Below, in pieces: positions 16,617 to 24,723 of a DNA stretch of 64,000 nucleotides. Made by a program: the position numbers and the translations under genes. Position 1 is the first letter of the stretch; each line of letters opens with the position of its first letter. This DNA comes from an uncultured Clostridium sp. GTDB taxonomy: Bacteria > Bacillota_I > Bacilli_A > RF39 > UBA660. The stretch covers positions 19,439 through 83,438 of the forward strand of contig CABUQZ010000004.1 in NCBI GenBank assembly GCA_902493795.1. The letters are read 5' to 3'. The notes under the pieces are model-generated. The model had not been told where the DNA came from. It saw nothing but the letters and a program-made list of their open reading frames with translations, and did not search any database.

Positions 16617-17471
16617 ATGAAATCAACATGTTTTGTACTTGAAGGTGGTGCCTTAAGAGGATTATACACATCAGGTGTACTAGATTATTTGTATGAAGAA
16701 AAAGTAGATACAGATTGTATTATAGGTGTCTCAGCAGGAGCCCTATTTGGAGTAAATTACTTTTCAGATCAACCAGGAAGAGTACTAAGATATAATCTAA
16801 AATATTGTAATGATAAAAGATATATGAGTGTAAGATCTCTATTGCTAACCGGAAACATAGTAAACAAAAGTTTTGCTTACTATAAAGTTTCTTATAAACT
16901 TGATCCTTTTGATGAAAAAAAGTTTATAAATACAAATAAAGATTTTTATGCAGTTTTAACTAACGTTGAAACAGGACTTCCTGAATATGTTAAAATAACT
17001 AAGCCACTTGAACAAATGGAAGAATTAAGAGCAACATCTGCTATGCCCTTTGTAACAAGAATAGTAAATGTAAATGGCAAGAAATATTTAGATGGAGCTG
17101 TATCAGATAGTATTCCTGTACTTAAAGCACTAGAAATGAACTATGATAAAGTAGTAGTAGTATTAACGCAGCCATATGAATATAGAAAAAAAGAACTAAC
17201 TGGTAAAGAACTAAAAAAAGCAATGAAAAAATACGATAAATATCCATATTTTGTCAAAGATTTGTTCGAAAGACCTAAAATGTATAATGAAACACTAGAA
17301 AAAATTATTGAGTTAGAAAAAGAAGGAAGAATATTTGTTTTAAGACCCAGCGAGAGTGTTGAAATTAATCCAATAAAAAAGGATGAAAACGATCTAAAAC
17401 GTGCATATAACCTAGGGAAAAAAGACGCTAAAGCAAACTATAAAAAACTAATAAAATACCTAAAACAATAA
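16617..17471 (+). CDS. Patatin-like phospholipase
   Basis: 284-aa serine hydrolase of the patatin/RssA family. The oxyanion loop GGALRG is at residues 10-15, the nucleophile elbow GVSAG at about 39-43, and the catalytic Asp in DGAVSDSIPV near residue 160. These enzymes release fatty acids from phospholipids or related acyl esters at the membrane face. It stands immediately upstream of two PlsC-type acyltransferases and an acyl-CoA ligase, so it could supply free fatty acids for re-activation and re-esterification; this pathway reading is inference. An extended -10 (TGGTATAAT, 17496-17504) lies between it and the next gene, so the following three may be separately transcribed. Confidence 0.9.
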   Translation: MKSTCFVLEGGALRGLYTSGVLDYLYEEKVDTDCIIGVSAGALFGVNYFSDQPGRVLRYNLKYCNDKRYMSVRSLLLTGNIVNKSFAYYKVSYKLDPFDEKKFINTNKDFYAVLTNVETGLPEYVKITKPLEQMEELRATSAMPFVTRIVNVNGKKYLDGAVSDSIPVLKALEMNYDKVVVVLTQPYEYRKKELTGKELKKAMKKYDKYPYFVKDLFERPKMYNETLEKIIELEKEGRIFVLRPSESVEINPIKKDENDLKRAYNLGKKDAKANYKKLIKYLKQ

Positions 17472-17537
17472 AAAATTTATCTATTTGCATTTTTGTGGTA
17501 TAATTAGAAAGGAACTATTAAAAAAGGAGTGTTTAAA

Positions 17538-18122
17538 TTGAGCAAGTATAATGATCCTTTGCTATATAAAATAGTAAGACCCATTGCTAAAGGCCTTTTC
17601 TATATACTATATAGACCAAAAATAATAGGAAAAGAAAACATTCCAAAAGAGGGAAGAGTTGTTCTAGCAGGTAATCATACACATAATTTAGATTGTGGAA
17701 TAATATTATCATCAACTAAAAGATGTATCCATTTCCTAGCTAAAGAAGAATTATTTAAGGGTATGTTTGGATGGTTTTTCAAGGGTATGGGATTAATTCC
17801 TGTAAAAAGAAAAACACACGATGGTAAAGCATTACCTTGCGCAGAAGCATTTCTTGAAAATGAAAAAGTAATAGGAATATTTCCAGAAGGAACAATAAAC
17901 AGAAGCGATGATGTTATATTGCCTTTTAAAATAGGAGCTGTTAAAATGTCACATGATAGTAATGCTAAGATAGTGCCATTTGTCATAAAAGGTAAATATA
18001 AAATGTTCCATAAAGGATTAAGCATTGAATTTTTTAAGCCGATTCAAGCAAAAAGTGATAATCTAGATAAAGAAAATGAAAAGTTAATGAAATTTATTAG
18101 TAAAAAGTTGAGAGAGGATTAA
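17538..18122 (+). CDS. plsC: 1-acyl-sn-glycerol-3-phosphate acyltransferase family protein (PlsC-like), copy 1
   Basis: 194-aa acyltransferase. HX4D motif is in GNHTHNLDCG; the second conserved block is in FPEGTINRSD, with KIGAVKM beyond it. The family transfers an acyl chain from acyl-ACP, acyl-CoA or acyl-phosphate carriers to lysophosphatidate. I use TTG 17538 (MSKYNDPLL) because AAAAGGAG (17522-17529) lies eight bases upstream; the GTG at 17529 overlaps that ribosome site. It precedes the acyl-CoA ligase by one base and is one of two related acyltransferases bracketing it (see 19856). Confidence 0.9.
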   Translation: MSKYNDPLLYKIVRPIAKGLFYILYRPKIIGKENIPKEGRVVLAGNHTHNLDCGIILSSTKRCIHFLAKEELFKGMFGWFFKGMGLIPVKRKTHDGKALPCAEAFLENEKVIGIFPEGTINRSDDVILPFKIGAVKMSHDSNAKIVPFVIKGKYKMFHKGLSIEFFKPIQAKSDNLDKENEKLMKFISKKLRED

Positions 18123-18123
18123 T

Positions 18124-19854
18124 ATGAAATTATTTAATTTTTTAAGATTTGGCAAAAAAGAATCTGAAATTTCTTATAAAAAGGATAAAAAGAGTAATAA
18201 GTTAGAAATATTTGAAGGGTCTATTTACAATTGTATAAAAAAAGATGTACCTGATAGAGAAAATTGGAACGCATATTCTTACTATGGTAAAAATGTAACA
18301 TATAAAGAGTTTTTAAAACAAATCGACAATGCTGCTAAAGCTTTCAGAAGCCAAGGAATAAGAAAAGGTGATGTTGTTACAATATGTATGCCAAACACAC
18401 CTGAAGCTGTAGTAAGCTTTTACGCATTAAATAAAATTGGTGCCATAGCTGATATGATTCACCCATTATCAAGTGAACAAGAAATTAAAAACTACTTAAT
18501 TAGTAGTCACAGTGTAATGCTTGTTATGATTGATTTGTGTTATGAGAAAGTAGCAGGAGTAATAAAAGAAACTGATGTATATAAAACAATCATCGTATCA
18601 GCAGGAAGAAGTATGTCAATCCCTATTAAATTGGGTTACATTCTAACAAAGAGTTATAAAATTAAAAAACCATATTTTCAAGGTGAATACTTACGTTGGG
18701 CAGACTTTATAAGAAAAGGTGCTAACTATAATGGTAAAGTTGAGTTTGAAACAAGTAAAGAAACACCAGCAGTAATACTTCATAGTGGTGGAACAACAGG
18801 AACTCCAAAAGGAGTAGTACTATCAAATGGAAACTTCAATGCTCTTGCTGAACAAGTTAAACTACTTTTTGATAAACTAGAAAGAAATGATAGAGTCTTA
18901 GCTATAATGCCAGTATTCCATGGATTTGGTTTAGGTGTATCAATACATGCTGTTTTCCACGTTGGTGCAACAGTAGATTTAATACCACAATTTGACTCAA
19001 AACACTTTGATAAATTAATTAAAAAAGAAAATCCAAGTGTTATTGTAGGTGTTCCAACACTATTTGAAGCTTTGATGAACTCTGCTAAAGATGATTTAGA
19101 TTTATCTGGATTAAAATACATCGTAAGTGGTGGAGATTCAATGACAGCAGGAACAACAAATAAAATTGATGAATTCCTAGCTAAACATAAATGTAAAGAA
19201 AGATTAAGACAAGGATATGGATTAACAGAAGCAGTAGCAGCAGTATGTTTTGGGTATGGTGACTCTAATATACCAGGAAGTATAGGAAAAGCATTCCCAG
19301 GAACATTTATTAAAATAGTTAAAGAGCACACACAAGACGAAGTTGAAAGAATGACAAATGGAGAAATTTGTATATCTGGTCCTACTGTTATGATGGGATA
19401 TAATAATAACGAAAAAGAAACAAATGAAGTATTACAAATCCATAAAGATGGTAACATTTGGTTACATACAGGTGATATCGGATATATGGATAAAAAAGGA
19501 GTAGTATTCTATCAGAGTAGATTAAAACGTATGATAGTATCTTCTGGTTATAATATATATCCTCAACAAATTGAAAGTATCATAGAAACCCATGAAGCAG
19601 TATTAAAGTGTACAGTTATAGGAATACCACATAAGTATAAAATGCACGTTGCAAAGGCAATTATCGTACTTAAAAATGGATATACAGATTCACTAAGTTT
19701 AAAAAGAAGTATAAAAGAGTTATGTGAGAAGAATCTAGCAAGATATTCATTACCATATGAATATGAATTTAGAAAATCACTTCCAAAAACATTATTAGGA
19801 AAGGTAGATTTTAAGAAATTATCTGAAGAAGCTGAAGAAGAAGAGGAAAAGTAG
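18124..19854 (+). CDS. AMP-dependent acyl-CoA synthetase/ligase (long-chain fatty acid type)
   Basis: 576-aa adenylate-forming enzyme that activates a carboxylic acid to acyl-AMP and then a thioester. The phosphate-binding loop is HSGGTTGTPKG (about residue 219), the adenine-binding motif RQGYGLTEAV (about 360), the hinge HTGDIGYMDKKG, and the C-terminal catalytic lysine in KTLLGKVDF. Acyl chain specificity is not readable. One base after plsC copy 1 and one base before plsC copy 2, so the three genes are a tight operon for making and using acyl thioesters in membrane lipid. A paralogue's C-terminus lies at 2-574. Ends in a Glu-rich tail. Confidence 0.92.
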   Translation: MKLFNFLRFGKKESEISYKKDKKSNKLEIFEGSIYNCIKKDVPDRENWNAYSYYGKNVTYKEFLKQIDNAAKAFRSQGIRKGDVVTICMPNTPEAVVSFYALNKIGAIADMIHPLSSEQEIKNYLISSHSVMLVMIDLCYEKVAGVIKETDVYKTIIVSAGRSMSIPIKLGYILTKSYKIKKPYFQGEYLRWADFIRKGANYNGKVEFETSKETPAVILHSGGTTGTPKGVVLSNGNFNALAEQVKLLFDKLERNDRVLAIMPVFHGFGLGVSIHAVFHVGATVDLIPQFDSKHFDKLIKKENPSVIVGVPTLFEALMNSAKDDLDLSGLKYIVSGGDSMTAGTTNKIDEFLAKHKCKERLRQGYGLTEAVAAVCFGYGDSNIPGSIGKAFPGTFIKIVKEHTQDEVERMTNGEICISGPTVMMGYNNNEKETNEVLQIHKDGNIWLHTGDIGYMDKKGVVFYQSRLKRMIVSSGYNIYPQQIESIIETHEAVLKCTVIGIPHKYKMHVAKAIIVLKNGYTDSLSLKRSIKELCEKNLARYSLPYEYEFRKSLPKTLLGKVDFKKLSEEAEEEEEK

Positions 19855-19855
19855 T

Positions 19856-20491
19856 ATGTCTAAGAAAAAAAATGTTAATGAGGGTAAGTTACCAGAAAGA
19901 GGCTATAAGTTTTTTAGGGCAACTTTGGGTATAATATTTAAATTGTGGTACAATCCCAAAGTATATGGAAAAGAAAATATTCCTAAAGAAGGTCCAATAC
20001 TAGTAACAGCAAATCATAAGCATGTAATGGATCAATGTTCAATAATAATATCTACCAAAAGAGTAATACACTATATGGCTAAAAAAGAGTACTTTGAAGG
20101 GAAAACTGCCTGGTTTTTCAGAATGTCAGGATGTATAAGAGTAGATAGATCAATTCATGATGAGTCAGCTAAAAATGCCGCATTAAACGTTTTAGAGCAA
20201 AGTGGTGCAATTGGACTTTTCCCAGAAGGTACAAGAAACAAAACAGATGCCTTCTTACTACCATTTAAATTTGGAGCAGTATCAATGGCTCAAAAAACAG
20301 ATGCTTACCTAGTACCAGTTGGTATAAGTGGTGATTACAAATTTAGAAGTAAAAACTTAAAATTCTATATAGGAAAACCATTTAAAGTTGGTAAAATGTC
20401 TTTAGAAGAAGCAAATAAAAAACTTGCTAAAGAAATTGGTAAGTTAATGAAAAAAGGGCAAGAAGATACAAAAAATAAAAAAACTAAATAA
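19856..20491 (+). CDS. plsC: 1-acyl-sn-glycerol-3-phosphate acyltransferase family protein (PlsC-like), copy 2
   Basis: 211-aa second acyltransferase of the operon, similar in plan to copy 1 (both have a YNPK or YRPK-x-x-GKENIPKEG stretch before the HX4D box). HX4D is in ANHKHVMDQCS; the second block is FPEGTRNKTD, here with the canonical Arg, and LPFKFGAVSMA follows. Copy 1 has Ile in place of that Arg, so the two may prefer different acceptors. It ends in a Lys-rich tail before a terminator. Together the operon could acylate both glycerol positions, which is inference. Confidence 0.91.
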   Translation: MSKKKNVNEGKLPERGYKFFRATLGIIFKLWYNPKVYGKENIPKEGPILVTANHKHVMDQCSIIISTKRVIHYMAKKEYFEGKTAWFFRMSGCIRVDRSIHDESAKNAALNVLEQSGAIGLFPEGTRNKTDAFLLPFKFGAVSMAQKTDAYLVPVGISGDYKFRSKNLKFYIGKPFKVGKMSLEEANKKLAKEIGKLMKKGQEDTKNKKTK

Positions 20492-20498
20492 GTAAATG

Positions 20499-20528
20499 AA
20501 GTATATCATCAAGATATGCTTTTTTTTA
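20499..20528 (+). terminator. Terminator of the lipid operon
   Basis: AAGTATATC (20499-20507)/GATATGCTT (20513-20521), nine pairs with one G-U, followed by T to 20527. Confidence 0.75.
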
Positions 20529-20559
20529 CCTTAAATTTCAAGAATAATTTAAAATTAAA

Positions 20560-20590
20560 TAAAAAAACAAGATTAAATCTTGCTTTTTAA
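20560..20590 (-). terminator. Terminator of the membrane-protein gene at 20609 (minus strand)
   Basis: CAAGATT/AATCTTG hairpin; on the minus strand it is followed by seven T (the A run at 20561-20567). Confidence 0.68.
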
Positions 20591-20608
20591 GTATTAATTT
20601 ATAAATAG

Positions 20609-21913
20609 TTAAATAAATTTATTCTGTGATGTAGTTGTTTGTTGTGTTGTGTTATTAGCTCCTTGCATATTGTTTAAAACTGGTCCAGCACTTTGACTCG
20701 CAACTTGAGTATTAGAAAGAGTTGCATTTCCTTGAACTGTATTTACAGTTGGTATAACAGTATTATTTGTAACAGGAATGTTTTGATTATTAAATTGATT
20801 ATTTAAAACAGGAGAAGATCCTTGTAGAGTATTTACGTTTTGTTGTGGCATTACGTTATTATTTACTAGATTAGGATTTGGAGTAGAAACAGCATTATTT
20901 TGAACTAATGCTACTTGTTGATTTGCAACAGGAGTAGTTTCATTATGTGGTTTAATTTCTTGAACAGGAGTTTCTATAACCTCATCATTTTTAATTGTAT
21001 TATTAATAACTGGTCCATTTGACAAAGGAATAATTGAATCAATCGAACTATTTTCAATCATAGTTTCAGAAGCTGCTTCTGATACTTTTCCCACCTTACT
21101 ATCAACTCCCAATTGATTATCTATATTCATGAGCCCTTTATTATTATTTGTAGTTTGTGTAACACTAGGAGTTGTTTTATTTAAATTATTAACATTATAT
21201 CTATTTTCCATTTGATTATTAGATATATTATTTGCTGTTTCTTTTATCTTAGCAAAATCGATATCATCTGCATCATAATCTATTTTACTGCTAAACGCAT
21301 AGTTTGTAATAAATAACATTAACACTGAGAAAACTTCAGTAACTGTTGAATAAATAGCAACTTGTTCCTGGAATTGTAATGCTTCATTCGATTCAGTAAA
21401 GTTAAACCCACCATAACCATCATATTCATAAATATTTGGTAATTTATCTTCAAAAAACTTTGTAATTTGAGTAAATGCTGTACACAAGAATGTAACTGCA
21501 ATAGCTGCAAAAGCAAGTGTTCTAAATATTTTTGAAATAGAGTTATTTGATTTAGTAATAAATAATATGGAAAGAACAAATAAAGGAGAAGCTGTACTTA
21601 TAATAAAGTTAGCTATCTTGTATAACATACCTGCTGTTTCACCATCTAACTCAAAAAGAACAACTATTGAAGTTAAAATAATTGGAATAAGCATGTATAC
21701 TGGAAGAATCCTTAAAAGGTAATTCTGATCATTTCGCTCGAGTGCAAAACAGCATATTGCAATTGTAAGTATAGGGAAAATATTTAACACGAATACCCCT
21801 GCAATCTTTACTGCAAGAACTGAAATATCAACGCTAACCCCCATTAATCCTAAAATTACAATAACAAAAGCTATTGTAAAAAGAACTGATACAATCATCA
21901 TTATATTTTTCAT
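20609..21913 (-). CDS. Multispanning membrane protein with long Asn/Gln/Thr-rich C-terminal tail
   Basis: 434 aa, not recognised. Residues ~1-215 hold about six membrane segments (MIVSVLFTIAFVIVILGLM, AGVFVLNIFPILTIAICCFAL, LIPIILTSIVVLFEL, and others). From ~230 the protein becomes polar and low-complexity, rich in Asn, Gln, Thr and Val (for example PVLNNQFNNQNIPVTNN), ending QNKFI. Such tails are seen in surface or polar-anchoring proteins but no domain is evident. It stands alone on the minus strand between the lipid operon and the BceRS-like module. Confidence 0.75.
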   Translation of the reverse strand: MKNIMMIVSVLFTIAFVIVILGLMGVSVDISVLAVKIAGVFVLNIFPILTIAICCFALERNDQNYLLRILPVYMLIPIILTSIVVLFELDGETAGMLYKIANFIISTASPLFVLSILFITKSNNSISKIFRTLAFAAIAVTFLCTAFTQITKFFEDKLPNIYEYDGYGGFNFTESNEALQFQEQVAIYSTVTEVFSVLMLFITNYAFSSKIDYDADDIDFAKIKETANNISNNQMENRYNVNNLNKTTPSVTQTTNNNKGLMNIDNQLGVDSKVGKVSEAASETMIENSSIDSIIPLSNGPVINNTIKNDEVIETPVQEIKPHNETTPVANQQVALVQNNAVSTPNPNLVNNNVMPQQNVNTLQGSSPVLNNQFNNQNIPVTNNTVIPTVNTVQGNATLSNTQVASQSAGPVLNNMQGANNTTQQTTTSQNKFI

Positions 21914-22113
21914 ATTTTATTCACCATCTCATATCTTATTTTCATAAAATAATTTAACACAAATAACAAGAATTTACAATATTGATTTACGTATAGAATA
22001 AGATTAGTCATAAATAGGTTTACATAAAAATGTATTATTAGATTTTCCCTTTTTATCAGATTGATAGAAATTTTTTATATCCTTTTTGTTATAAAAATAT
22101 TAAACTTCTTATG

Positions 22114-22127
22114 TTACAAAACTGTAA
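22114..22127 (+). promoter_or_regulatory. BceR-type operator upstream of the response regulator
   Basis: TTACA-AAAC-TGTAA matches the TNACA-N4-TGTAA inverted repeat known for BceR-like regulators exactly. It lies 23 bases before an extended -10 (TGG-TATAAT, 22148-22156), a placement suited to activation; implies autoregulation. Confidence 0.68.
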
Positions 22128-22180
22128 GGTTAGATAAAAAGTATTCGTGGTATAATAAAAATAAGAAAAGCGGTGTAATT

Positions 22181-22855
22181 ATGGCTAAAATAATGATTAT
22201 CGAAGACGATAAATTAATAAGTAAAGAGCTAAAAGAACTACTAGAAAACAGTGGGTATGAAGTAGAAATTTTAGAAGACTTCAAAAATTCTTTAAATGAG
22301 ATATTAAATTATTCTCCTGATCTAATATTACTAGATATAAATATTCCCTATGAAAATGGAGAATTGCTACTTCAAAATTTAAGAAAAAAATCCAATATAC
22401 CTGTTATTATGGTAACAAGTAAAAATAGTGAAATTGATGAAGCACTATCAATTTCTTATGGAGCAGATGATTACATAACAAAACCTTATAACCCAAATAT
22501 TTTACTTTTAAGAATAGGGGCAGTTTTAAAACGAACTAGAGAAAACTACTATAGAGACTCCAATAAGTTAACATATAAAAATTTAATCTTCGATACTCAA
22601 AAAGGAACAATAAAAAAAGATAATATCGAACTTATATTAACTAAAAATGAAATTATCATATTCTCATATTTATTAACCCATCAAAACAAAATTGTAACAA
22701 GAGATGAACTTATGACAACTCTATGGGATAATACTGAGTTTGTTAATGATAATGCGCTAACAGTAAATATAAGTAGATTAAGAAGTAAATTAAAAGAAGT
22801 AGGGTTGGATGATGCTATAGACACAAGAAAAGGACAAGGGTACATATTATCATGA
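22181..22855 (+). CDS. bceR: OmpR-family response regulator, BceR-like
   Basis: 224-aa two-component regulator. Receiver domain residues 1-115 with acidic pocket E8-D9-D10, phosphoacceptor D52 (LILLDINIP) and K in YITKPY (about 102); winged-helix DNA-binding domain 130-224 (FSYLLTHQNKIVTRDELM, VNISRLRSKL, TRKGQGYIL). ATG 22181 is chosen because the earlier in-frame codon at 22061 would place 40 non-homologous residues before the receiver and lie upstream of the -10. It overlaps the kinase gene by four bases (ATGA). Expected to switch on the ABC genes below through the boxes at 22114 and 23874. Confidence 0.92.
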   Translation: MAKIMIIEDDKLISKELKELLENSGYEVEILEDFKNSLNEILNYSPDLILLDINIPYENGELLLQNLRKKSNIPVIMVTSKNSEIDEALSISYGADDYITKPYNPNILLLRIGAVLKRTRENYYRDSNKLTYKNLIFDTQKGTIKKDNIELILTKNEIIIFSYLLTHQNKIVTRDELMTTLWDNTEFVNDNALTVNISRLRSKLKEVGLDDAIDTRKGQGYILS

Positions 22856-23871
22856 AATTTACTAATTATTTAAAAGATAAACTTTATTCAGCTGCAATAG
22901 CTCTTTTTTGTTACTTTGTTATTATTTTAGTTTTATTTGCCTATAAATCAGATAGTTCTGTTATTTTGGCAATTTCCCTTATTTTATTTGTTTCCTATAT
23001 AACATCACTACTTATTGATTATTTTAGGAAAAGAAAGTTTTATACTGATTTGTTATCTAACATTAATAGTCTTGATAAAGCTTATTTAGTTCTAGAAACA
23101 CTAAATAAACCAGAGTTCTACGAAGGAAAATTATTGTATCAAGCACTATATGAAATAAATAAATCAATGTGTGAATTTGTAAAAAAAGAAGAAGAACAAC
23201 TAGAAGACTTTAAAGAGTATATCGAAATGTGGATTCATGAAGTAAAAAGACCTCTTGCAAGTCTTATTTTAACTCTTAATAACCACGATAACATTTTAGA
23301 TAGAAAAACTAAAAACATCTTAAAAAATCTGGAAGACTACGTAGATCAAGTCCTTTACTATGTAAGAAGTGAAAATGCTGAAAAAGACTACTACATAAAA
23401 GAAACTGATATTTATAAAGTTATTAAAAATGTAGGCATGAAAAATATGGATGATTTGCTATATCATAAAATTAACTTTATCGCACCAAAAACTAGTTGCA
23501 AAGTAACAACAGACTCAAAATGGTTAGAATTTATTTTAAATCAAATAATAAATAATAGTATTAAATATAAAAAAGATATCGATAACTCTTATATCAAAAT
23601 AAAAGTAGAAGAAGAAAATGATAAAACAATATTAACTATTGAAGATAATGGAATAGGAATTAAAGAAAGCGATATAAAACAGGTCTTTGATAAAACATTT
23701 ACTGGAACAAATGGAAGAGAAAAATCTACTTCGACAGGAATGGGCTTATATATTGCCAAAAACCTATGTAAAAAAATAGGACACAAAATAGAAATAGAGT
23801 CAAAAGAAAATAAGTATACTAAAGTATATATAACATTTTATAAGAATAATTATTATGATGTTTTAAAGTGA
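22852..23871 (+). CDS. bceS: Intramembrane-sensing histidine kinase, BceS-like
   Basis: 339 aa. Two closely spaced membrane segments (about residues 13-32 and 36-58) with almost no extracellular loop are the mark of BceS-type kinases, which cannot sense ligand themselves and rely on the ABC transporter. The phospho-His box is WIHEVKRPLASL (about residue 126), N box NQIINNSIKYK, G boxes DNGIGI and STGMGLYIAKNLCKKIG. It phosphorylates the upstream regulator. ATGA overlap gives coupled translation. Confidence 0.92.
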   Translation: MKFTNYLKDKLYSAAIALFCYFVIILVLFAYKSDSSVILAISLILFVSYITSLLIDYFRKRKFYTDLLSNINSLDKAYLVLETLNKPEFYEGKLLYQALYEINKSMCEFVKKEEEQLEDFKEYIEMWIHEVKRPLASLILTLNNHDNILDRKTKNILKNLEDYVDQVLYYVRSENAEKDYYIKETDIYKVIKNVGMKNMDDLLYHKINFIAPKTSCKVTTDSKWLEFILNQIINNSIKYKKDIDNSYIKIKVEEENDKTILTIEDNGIGIKESDIKQVFDKTFTGTNGREKSTSTGMGLYIAKNLCKKIGHKIEIESKENKYTKVYITFYKNNYYDVLK

Positions 23872-23873
23872 TG

Positions 23874-23887
23874 TTTCAAAATTGTAA
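23874..23887 (+). promoter_or_regulatory. Second BceR-type operator, upstream of the ABC transporter
   Basis: TTTCA-AAAT-TGTAA differs at one position from TNACA-N4-TGTAA. It lies in the 87-base gap between the kinase gene and the ABC ATPase gene, where the transporter promoter must be. Confidence 0.55.
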
Positions 23888-23958
23888 TATTCTGTAATAT
23901 TAAACAAACGACAAATAAAACCTATTGGTATATCATTGTTTTTCGAAAGGAGAAAAAT

Positions 23959-24723
23959 ATGGAAAGTATTTTAAAAGTAGATAAAATTGAAAAATATTAT
24001 GGAAGAGGCTCTTCTTTAACAAAAGCAATTGATAATATGTCATTTGAGGTAGAAAAAGGAGAGTTCATTGCCATAATGGGAGCAAGTGGAAGTGGTAAAA
24101 CAACTCTTTTGAATGTTATTTCGACAATTGATAAAGTAACATCAGGTCATATTTATGTTGGAGGACGTGATATCACTAAATTAAAAGGTAATGAATTAAA
24201 TAAGTTTAGAAGAGAAGAACTAGGCTTTATATTCCAGGACTTTAATCTATTAGACACTTTGACAGCTTACGAAAACATCTCTCTTGCTTTATCAATTCAA
24301 AATGTAAATTCTAAAGTAATTGAAGCCAAAGTAAAAAAAGTAGCAGAAGAACTTGATATTAAAGATGTTCTAAATAAATATCCATATCAGATGAGTGGAG
24401 GACAAAAACAAAGAGTAGCATCAGCACGTGCAATTATAACAGAGCCTAAACTAGTTCTTGCTGATGAACCAACAGGAGCACTTGACTCTAAGTCATCTAA
24501 AATGTTACTTGAAAAATTTAATTATCTAGATAACTTAGGAGCAACTATTTTAATGGTTACACATGACGCGTTTACAGCATCCTACGCAAGAAGAGTAATA
24601 TTTATAAAAGATGGTAAAATATTTAAAGAACTTCACAAAGGAGATTCTTCACGAAAAGAATTTTTTGATAAAATAATCGATGTTGTTACTTTGCTTGGTG
24701 GTGATATGAATGATGCTTTGTAA
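23959..24723 (+). CDS. bceA: ABC transporter ATP-binding protein, BceA-like
   Basis: 254-aa ATPase of the MacB/LolD/BceA group. Walker A is GASGSGKTT (about residue 40), signature MSGGQKQR (about 144), Walker B LVLADEPTGALDS with catalytic Glu, H-loop VTHD. Preceded by AAAGGAG. It powers the FtsX-type permease that follows, with which it overlaps by 14 bases. BceAB transporters protect the lipid II cycle from bacitracin and other cell-wall peptides and act as the sensor for the paired kinase. Confidence 0.94.
   Translation: MESILKVDKIEKYYGRGSSLTKAIDNMSFEVEKGEFIAIMGASGSGKTTLLNVISTIDKVTSGHIYVGGRDITKLKGNELNKFRREELGFIFQDFNLLDTLTAYENISLALSIQNVNSKVIEAKVKKVAEELDIKDVLNKYPYQMSGGQKQRVASARAIITEPKLVLADEPTGALDSKSSKMLLEKFNYLDNLGATILMVTHDAFTASYARRVIFIKDGKIFKELHKGDSSRKEFFDKIIDVVTLLGGDMNDAL

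Noticed and set aside
17529..17537. GTG start for plsC copy 1
   Set aside because: It overlaps the AAGGAG ribosome site; TTG 17538 has the right spacing.
18780..19457. Long minus-strand frame opposite the acyl-CoA ligase
   Set aside because: It lies entirely inside a strongly conserved gene, its composition is that of a complement of coding codons, and no ribosome site or family motif is present.
21914..22180. Small gene or RNA in the 267-base gap before the response regulator
   Set aside because: Only AT-rich sequence, the BceR-type box and an extended -10 are visible; no stable structure or supported frame.
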